From positions 1 through 62,561 of the forward strand of contig JAFRMD010000112.1 of assembly GCA_017430835.1 (NCBI GenBank): DNA of 62,561 bases, read 5' to 3'. The stretch's first letter is position 1, and each line of letters starts with the position of its first letter. The translations under genes and the position numbers were made by a program. Below are positions 56,405-62,561 of this stretch, one piece after another. Source of the stretch: Methanosphaera sp. Lineage in GTDB: Archaea; Methanobacteriota; Methanobacteria; Methanobacteriales; Methanobacteriaceae. Under the pieces are notes generated by a model that was not told the DNA's origin, did not search any database, and saw only the letters and a list, made by a program, of their open reading frames with translations.

Positions 56405-59400
56405 ATGAAAATCAACAAAAAATATTGTCTTTTAATAATAACAGTATCATTAATACTAATACTAGCAATAGGCATGGCAACAGCAGCTAGTATAAGCACG
56501 AACAATGATACAACAAATAAAAAAGACAATACAAAAGTCTCAACAGTTAAAACTGTTAAAGATACAAAAACAAGCAATGCAAATCCTGCAAAGATAACAA
56601 CAAATACAAACATTACAAAGGCTAAACAAACAACAAAGGCGACAAAAACAGACACGAATATAATATACGTAAACTCAACAGCAGATTCAAACAATAATGG
56701 ACAAACAAAAGAAAATGCAACAACACTTACAAATGCTATAAATAAAGCAACTACAAACTCAATAATTACATTAACCAATACAAATAACAACGATACATAT
56801 ACAGGAACTACTGATATCTATGGTAAAACAATTACCATACAAGCAGAAGATGGAAAAACTGTAACATTCAATGGACAAAACTCAAATAAACTATTTAATA
56901 TATATTCAAGTTCTCTTACACTTAAAAATCTCGTAATAATAAATGCTGTCAGTTACTATGGAGCAATTAAAGCAAATAATTCAGTGATAACAGTCGATAA
57001 CTGTACAATAATCAACAACAAAGGAAACCAGACAGGAGCTGTTTTTTCACTAAATACAACACTCACAGTCAAAAACTCAGTACTTGAAAACAATACATCA
57101 CTAGGTGATGGAGGAACAGTACTGCAACTAGATGAGAATCAGCTAAATATCATAAACTCAACATTCAAAAACAACCAAGCAAAATACGATGGAGGATGTG
57201 TTTACTCAATAGGAGCACCAGTGAGTGTAACCAACTCAACGTTCAAAAACAACACTGCAAAAAATGGAGGAGCATTATACTTGGGAGTTAACAAGTACAA
57301 CCAAAATGATCATCCAGATGATGCTGACGATGATTATATTGATTACCCAGTTTTCAATGGTGAATTGAAAGTAAACAACAACATATTTGAAAACAACACG
57401 GCATCAAAACATGGTGGATCAATATGGGCAAACTATGACATAACAATAAACAACAATGTATTCACAGATTTACAAACTAATACTTTATATTTAACAAAAA
57501 CAATGCACAATAACATCAATTATAACTGGTGGAGTAAAAACAGTCCAAACTTTGACATAGTAACAAATGGTATCATCCCAGATAATTGGAGATTACTAAA
57601 ATTATCCGACGCATCAAATGCTAATACAATTCAATTACAAGTATCAATCAATACATTAAGTGACAATAACATTGTAACTATACCATTACCAGCTAGAACA
57701 GTTACATTCAAAGCAGATAGTGGTAGTTTTGATTATATTACATCAACAATTACTGGCACTGTAGATAACACATACACTGGAACAAGTTCTAACATCAATA
57801 TTACAGTAGATAATCAAATTGTAAATCTTGGAGAAAAGATTGAACCATATCTGAGTATCAATAATGTATCAGCAATAAAAGGAGAAAATGTAACATTTCT
57901 CATTAATGCGAATAGAGCAATAAAATCAGTCAACATTACTATTAACGGACAAGAAATAAAAATCAATAACATTATAAATGGTACTAAAGAAAAAAGTTAT
58001 AACACTACCTCTTTAAGTCCAGGAAACTATACGGTAACATTGTCTTTTAATGGTAATGGAAACTATTCATCAAAGAATGTGACCGGATATTTATATGTTA
58101 AAGATACAACTCCAAACATAGTTATTATTCCAATAACAACAGAAGACTTAACTCCTAGTAAAATTGATTTACCATCATCATATGATCTTAGAGATTATGG
58201 TTATGTTACTAGTGTTAAAGATCAGGGAAATAGTGGAGTCTGTTGGACATTTTCATCATTAGCATCACTTGAATCAGTTCTTAAAAAATTATTGGGAACA
58301 GAGTATGACTTTTCAGAAAACAACATTAAAAACATTCTGAAAAAGTATTCAACTATAGGTGATTTTGGTTATTATGGTTCAATTAGTGGAGCAAATGACC
58401 TAGAACCTATAGGTTACTATGTGGGATGGTATGGACCAATCAATGAAACGGATGATCCATATTATGATACTTCCAGTATATTTTCAGCAATGATGAATGA
58501 AGTATTACATATTCAAGATGTATACATCATACCAGAAAGAACGTCAGCAATGGACAATAATGCAATAAAACAAGCAATATATATTTACGGTGCTGTATCA
58601 ACAGGTATAAATTCGGGTTCACTAAATCATTATAGTGGTTCTTCTAATATTACCCATGCAGTAGCAATAGTTGGATGGAATGATACATATACGGTATCTG
58701 GTGCTCCAGGACCTGGTGCATTCATCATAAAAAACAGTTGGGGAAACGCATCTGGTGATGGAGGATATTATTATGTATCATATTATGAACCATCAATAGG
58801 TTCTCTTTGTCTACATGATGATCCAGGAAATTATCAATTTAACTATGTTGTATTATATAATAACACGGATAATTATGATAACATTTACCAATATGATACT
58901 GTGGTAGATACATTAGATGCCAGCAATTATGGTGCAGATAATTATGGTATATCCAATATTTACACAATAGAACGTGATGAATATATTGGGGCCGTTGGAA
59001 CATATGTGATGCAGGCTTCAGAATATGACATAAGAATAACCATAAATGGTAAGGAAGTATATAATCAAGTAGGAACTATTACTTTGCCTGGTTATAGAAC
59101 AATTCGTTTAAATGAATATATTCCGGTAATGAAAGGAGATGTATTGGATACAACTATCTATATTACAGCAATAAATGGATATGCTAAGTTTTTACTTCAA
59201 TACGCAGATTCATATAATTCTCAAATTAAATCTGGTCAATCTTGGTTATACAGTGATGATGAATGGACTGATTTATATGATGGTGGATTTGTAGCTCCAG
59301 TTAAAGTATACACTAAAAATGTTGCAGTAGTAAATTTCAGTTACTCTGCAGAATCAAACATTATTACAGTGAATACTAACATATCCAATTATCAAAATGA

Positions 59401-61573
59401 GGGTAATTTAACATTCTATGTAAATGGTGAACCAGTTAGGGATAGTCAAGGAAATATAATAGTTACACAAGTAAATGGAAATGGTGAATATTCTACATAT
59501 TTAGATCAATATAGTATTGGTATCGAAAAATTCAATTTAACGGTAGTATTCCAATCTGATAATTATCAAATATTGCAAAATTTAACTATTGAAAATCAAA
59601 TAGAATCCTTAGATTCATATATTGTAATTAATAATATTGCTGAAAACTATGTTGAAAGTACTTTTACAATTACAGGATATGTAAAACACAATGATACTTA
59701 CAAAGTTTCCAATCAAAATGTGATAGTGTCTATCAATGGCAATAATTACACAACAAAAACGGATAATGATGGTAAATTTTCATATAATTACTATGCGACA
59801 GTTGTTGGAACAAATAATGTAACAGTTTCATTTAATGGTAATTCAGTATTTAATACTTCAACTAATAAAACATCATTCACTGCTATTATCAGATATAGTA
59901 ATATCAGTATAGACACTATAAGTGGAGCAAAAACTAGTGACAATGTCAAAATCAGTGGTAAATTCTATGTGAACAATGTTGCAAAGGCTAATGCTAAAAT
60001 TACATTAAAGATAGGTTCTAATACCTATAATTTAACAACTGATAGTAATGGTGCATTCAGTACTTACTATACAATTCCTAGCGCTACAACATATACTGTT
60101 ACTGCTACGTTTGTAACTAATGCTACAGTTTCAGGTTCAAATGCTACTTACACGTTCACTGCCGGTAAGGCTACTCCAACTTTATCATTAAATAGTATTG
60201 CCAATAATTATGTTGGTGATACAGCAGTAATTAAGGGTAAATTATCTGTGAATTCATATAATTTAGCTGGTTATACGGTTGTTGTTGATATTAATGGTAA
60301 CAGTTCTAGTGTAAAAACTGACAGTAATGGAAATTATATTTATAATTATGTTGTGACAAGCGCTGGAACATATAATGTTACTGTAAGCTTTGCAGGTGAT
60401 ACTAACTATAATGAGTGCTCTAATAAGTTGTCATTTACTTCAACCAAGAAGGACACTAGAATTACATTAAACAGTATATCTAATGTCTATGTTATGGATA
60501 CTGCTTTAATTAAAGGTAGAGTCTTGGAGGGTAATAATCCATTATCTGGTGTAAGTGTAAGCATAGTGGTAAATTCTAATAGTTACACGGCTAAAACGGA
60601 TAGCAGTGGTTATTTCACAATGAATTACATGCCTACTGTTGTTGGAACATACAATGTTACCGTAAGTTATGCTGGTGATGCTAACTATAATGAGTGCTCT
60701 AATAAGTTGTCATTTACTTCAACTAAGAAGGACACTAGAATTACGTTAAACAGTATTTCTAATACCTATGTTAAAAATACTGCTTTAATTAAAGGTAGAG
60801 TATTAGGAGGTAATAATCCACTATCCAGCGTAAGCGTTAGCGTAATGGTAAATTCTAAAAATTACACGACAAAAACAGATAGTAATGGTTATTTCACATT
60901 AAATTACACACCTACTAGTGCTGTTACAAATAATGTTAGTGTAACTTATAGTGGTAACGGATCTTTAAAGGCAAGCAGTAACAAAACAACATTCAAGTCA
61001 GTCAAGAAAACTCCTACATTGACGGTTAATGCTATTAAGACTGCTTATGTTGGTGATAAGGTAGTTATTCAGGGTACTTTAAAGTATAACAATACAGCTA
61101 TAAAAAGTTTACTGGTTTACATTACCGTTGGTGGTAAGACTTATAGTGTGAAAACTGATAGTAAGGGTAATTATAAGTTAACTTATAATACTACTGCTGC
61201 TAAGAAGTTAAGTGTTTCTATTAAGTATAAAGGTTCTGCTGAATATAATAGTGTAAAGAAAACTACTTCATTTAGTGTTGTTAAGAAGGCTGTTGTCTTA
61301 ACTGTCAATAGCTTAAAGGCCAAGTATACAGCTAAAACCACTATTAAAGTGTCCGGTCTTTTAAAGGATGCTTCCAATAAGGTTGTTAAAAGTGCTAAAA
61401 TAGCAATTACTATTAACAATAAGAATTATACTGTTAAAACTAACAGTAAAGGTAAATTTACTTTAAGATATAAATTACCTAAGAAGGGTACTTATAAGAT
61501 TAAGGTTAAATTCAATGGAGACACTAAACTCAAAGCTTCTAAACTTGTAACTAAAACTGTTAAAGCTGTTTAG
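56405..61573 (+). CDS. Giant adhesin-like surface protein with C1 cysteine protease domain and seven Ig-like repeats
   Basis: This 1722-residue protein is ordered as signal peptide (LLIITVSLILILAIGMATAA), Thr/Lys linker, beta-helix repeats (about 90-375), NWWSKNSPNFD element (378-388), Ig-like segment, C1 protease (about 585-840), beta domain, and seven Ig-like repeats of about 92 residues (about 1075-1722), the last very basic (KLPKKGTYKIKVKFNGDTKL). The papain triad is intact: C613 in SGVCWTF, H751 in ITHAVAIVGW, N777 in KNSWGNA. It is likely wall-bound and proteolytic. It shares domain order with the 18834 protein but has more C-terminal repeats. Confidence 0.93.
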   Translation: MKINKKYCLLIITVSLILILAIGMATAASISTNNDTTNKKDNTKVSTVKTVKDTKTSNANPAKITTNTNITKAKQTTKATKTDTNIIYVNSTADSNNNGQTKENATTLTNAINKATTNSIITLTNTNNNDTYTGTTDIYGKTITIQAEDGKTVTFNGQNSNKLFNIYSSSLTLKNLVIINAVSYYGAIKANNSVITVDNCTIINNKGNQTGAVFSLNTTLTVKNSVLENNTSLGDGGTVLQLDENQLNIINSTFKNNQAKYDGGCVYSIGAPVSVTNSTFKNNTAKNGGALYLGVNKYNQNDHPDDADDDYIDYPVFNGELKVNNNIFENNTASKHGGSIWANYDITINNNVFTDLQTNTLYLTKTMHNNINYNWWSKNSPNFDIVTNGIIPDNWRLLKLSDASNANTIQLQVSINTLSDNNIVTIPLPARTVTFKADSGSFDYITSTITGTVDNTYTGTSSNINITVDNQIVNLGEKIEPYLSINNVSAIKGENVTFLINANRAIKSVNITINGQEIKINNIINGTKEKSYNTTSLSPGNYTVTLSFNGNGNYSSKNVTGYLYVKDTTPNIVIIPITTEDLTPSKIDLPSSYDLRDYGYVTSVKDQGNSGVCWTFSSLASLESVLKKLLGTEYDFSENNIKNILKKYSTIGDFGYYGSISGANDLEPIGYYVGWYGPINETDDPYYDTSSIFSAMMNEVLHIQDVYIIPERTSAMDNNAIKQAIYIYGAVSTGINSGSLNHYSGSSNITHAVAIVGWNDTYTVSGAPGPGAFIIKNSWGNASGDGGYYYVSYYEPSIGSLCLHDDPGNYQFNYVVLYNNTDNYDNIYQYDTVVDTLDASNYGADNYGISNIYTIERDEYIGAVGTYVMQASEYDIRITINGKEVYNQVGTITLPGYRTIRLNEYIPVMKGDVLDTTIYITAINGYAKFLLQYADSYNSQIKSGQSWLYSDDEWTDLYDGGFVAPVKVYTKNVAVVNFSYSAESNIITVNTNISNYQNEGNLTFYVNGEPVRDSQGNIIVTQVNGNGEYSTYLDQYSIGIEKFNLTVVFQSDNYQILQNLTIENQIESLDSYIVINNIAENYVESTFTITGYVKHNDTYKVSNQNVIVSINGNNYTTKTDNDGKFSYNYYATVVGTNNVTVSFNGNSVFNTSTNKTSFTAIIRYSNISIDTISGAKTSDNVKISGKFYVNNVAKANAKITLKIGSNTYNLTTDSNGAFSTYYTIPSATTYTVTATFVTNATVSGSNATYTFTAGKATPTLSLNSIANNYVGDTAVIKGKLSVNSYNLAGYTVVVDINGNSSSVKTDSNGNYIYNYVVTSAGTYNVTVSFAGDTNYNECSNKLSFTSTKKDTRITLNSISNVYVMDTALIKGRVLEGNNPLSGVSVSIVVNSNSYTAKTDSSGYFTMNYMPTVVGTYNVTVSYAGDANYNECSNKLSFTSTKKDTRITLNSISNTYVKNTALIKGRVLGGNNPLSSVSVSVMVNSKNYTTKTDSNGYFTLNYTPTSAVTNNVSVTYSGNGSLKASSNKTTFKSVKKTPTLTVNAIKTAYVGDKVVIQGTLKYNNTAIKSLLVYITVGGKTYSVKTDSKGNYKLTYNTTAAKKLSVSIKYKGSAEYNSVKKTTSFSVVKKAVVLTVNSLKAKYTAKTTIKVSGLLKDASNKVVKSAKIAITINNKNYTVKTNSKGKFTLRYKLPKKGTYKIKVKFNGDTKLKASKLVTKTVKAV
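60402..60770 (+). repeat. Near-identical 279-bp (93-codon) repeat units within the ALP gene
   Basis: The phrase CTAACTATAATGAGTGCTCT at 60402 recurs at 60681, and the following about 80 bp are identical except for a few third-position changes, through the codons for NKLSFTSTKKDTRITLNSIS. The 279-bp spacing equals one Ig-like repeat. Such DNA identity allows recombination that changes repeat number. Confidence 0.75.
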
Positions 61574-62165
61574 TAAATTTTTAAACTCCCATTTTTTTCT
61601 TATTTTTTCAAGAATTATTTATATTGATATTAAAGTAATCCTTTTGATTCCAGTTTTTTTAGATATATTAATAAGATTGTTATAAGCTTTAATGGAGAAA
61701 TAATAAGTTTAAAGCTACTATTATTTGTATTTATATTATTAAATTTTTTTATTCTCTATTTATTTTATATTTTTTTTAGTTATTTCCAAATGGATTATTT
61801 TTTTTATTTATGAAAAAAATTATTGCAATATTTTCTAATAAATCATAATTAATGGATTCTTTAATAATTGATTAGTTTTCAAATTTTATGATAATGGAAA
61901 CTATTAATAAGAATATATTATAAATAAGTATATGTAATGGGTTTATACCTAAAATACATAGTTATATTTAACATCATATGAAAATATGGATTTAAAATAG
62001 GTTTAACTATTTTAAATAAAATTTAAAAAAATGCATATTTTAAATTTTTTCTTATGGATTTTAAAGTATTTTGTAAAAAATATGGGTTAGAATATATATA
62101 CCTAAAAGGATTATATTAATAACTATGTGGGTATAAATTTAATAAAACTCAAGTGGTGAAATTAT
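61574..62165 (+). promoter_or_regulatory. Upstream region of the methanol methyltransferase gene (about 590 bp)
   Basis: T-rich tracts after 61573 may end the ALP transcript. A TATA-like AGAATATATATACC at about 62088-62101 lies about 65 bp before the mtaB start, and GGTGA (62155-62159) is the ribosome site. The long AT-rich stretch between holds no ORF. Confidence 0.55.
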
Positions 62166-62561
62166 ATGGCACGAAAAGCATTTACACAAATGGAAACAAA
62201 AGACGTAGATGATATGTTATTCGGGGAAACAAGACACCCTGTAAAATTAGGATTAGACCAAGAAGCTGGAAATGGTATGGTATATCCAAACATTAAAGTA
62301 GCACCAGCAGAAGGTTCAGAAGAAAGTATTGATGGATTAGAAGCAACTTCTAAAAACATCGCATTTGCAGCATGTCAAAGAGTAGCTGACATCGGTTTAC
62401 CTGCAGTACAAATCGAAATGGAACACGTACAACAACAATCAATCAGCAGAGAAGCATCCGAAAGATGTACAGCTGTAACATGGGAACAACTCGAAGAATT
62501 ACACGACAAATACGGAACAAGAGTATCCTTAATGTCAACTGTTGCAGATATGAGAGAAGAA
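62166..62561 (+). CDS. mtaB: Methanol:corrinoid methyltransferase MtaB, N-terminal part
   Basis: 132 codons run to the right edge without a stop. The phrases ETKDVDDMLFGETRHPVKLG, LDQEAGNGMVYPNIKVAP, IGLPAVQIEMEHVQQ and LSMTVADMREE-like ending follow the MtaB pattern known from Methanosarcina barkeri (FG--KYPVK-GLD, P-I--ETEHVQQ, IGDIRE). MtaB moves the methyl group of methanol to the corrinoid of MtaC, the entry step of methanol-plus-hydrogen methanogenesis. The zinc ligands lie beyond the window, and mtaC would be expected next. Confidence 0.9.
   Translation, partial: MARKAFTQMETKDVDDMLFGETRHPVKLGLDQEAGNGMVYPNIKVAPAEGSEESIDGLEATSKNIAFAACQRVADIGLPAVQIEMEHVQQQSISREASERCTAVTWEQLEELHDKYGTRVSLMSTVADMREE

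Noticed and set aside
56368..56790. 140-codon minus-strand hydrophobic ORF opposite the start of the giant ALP
   Set aside because: Val/Phe-rich complement of the Thr/Lys/Asn-rich linker; the plus-strand signal peptide gene is clearly real.

Overview
The window reads as a chromosomal segment of a host-associated Methanosphaera-like methanogenic archaeon (Methanobacteriales). The grounds are the very AT-rich DNA, archaeal TATA-type promoters with GGTGA-type Shine-Dalgarno sites, an HMf-type histone, an archaeal type II methionine aminopeptidase, a DUF4013 membrane protein, several giant secreted adhesin-like proteins (ALPs) and, at the right edge, the start of a methanol:corrinoid methyltransferase gene (mtaB). 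I saw no tRNA, rRNA or CRISPR array.

Layout. 1-2.5 kb: the N-terminal part of an ALP running off the left edge. 3.3-7.6 kb: small accessory genes, including an XRE repressor / ImmA-type metalloprotease / PIN-like operon followed by a LOG-family gene and divergent from a DnaQ-like exonuclease. 7.6-10.7 kb: DUF2085, DNA-3-methyladenine glycosylase, DUF2284 and an MFS exporter. 11.0-16.6 kb: a tight operon of a UbiD-type decarboxylase, HyuA-like and HyuB-like subunits and a small LpdD-like putative prenyl-FMN chaperone. A second copy of the chaperone at 26.5 kb carries a frameshift. 18.8-22.7 kb: an ALP with an embedded papain-like (C1) protease domain. 22.7-29.2 kb: small secreted, zinc-ribbon and ferredoxin genes separated by long AT-rich gaps that hold several dyads and hairpins. 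29.2-36.2 kb: membrane proteins, a LURP-one-like protein, a HAD phosphatase, a methyltransferase and a complete polar amino-acid ABC transporter. 36.4-37.4 kb: flavodoxin and glutathione peroxidase. 37.65-39.42 kb: an IS1182-like insertion sequence whose transposase has two in-frame stops.

40.4-46.6 kb: a secreted protein with a possible Ntn-hydrolase domain, methionine aminopeptidase, a QueG-like ferredoxin protein and a frameshifted secreted protein with an M14/AspA-like zinc-peptidase domain. 46.7-51.3 kb: a DGC-domain protein, two overlapping TMEM175-type channel genes, a BioB-like radical SAM enzyme, an iron-sulfur flavoprotein, an RmlC-like epimerase and a nitroreductase. 51.7-55.4 kb: histone, TrpB2 and a sodium:neurotransmitter-type symporter. 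56.4-61.6 kb: a second C1-protease ALP with seven Ig-like repeats. 62.2 kb to the end: mtaB.

Themes. (1) The extracellular proteins reuse one chassis (signal peptide, Thr/Asn/Lys-rich linker, beta-helix and Ig-like repeats ending in a basic tail) and carry different enzyme domains: C1 protease twice, possible Ntn hydrolase, and M14-like. They plausibly act on pseudomurein, on neighbouring cells or on host glycoprotein. (2) The UbiD/HyuA/HyuB/LpdD-like operon looks like a dedicated (de)carboxylation system of unknown substrate. (3) The XRE/ImmA/PIN-like set with the divergent exonuclease resembles a small toxin-antitoxin or defence island. (4) Two secreted-protein or chaperone genes each carry one surplus A in an A-run, so read-level checking matters before calling them dead.
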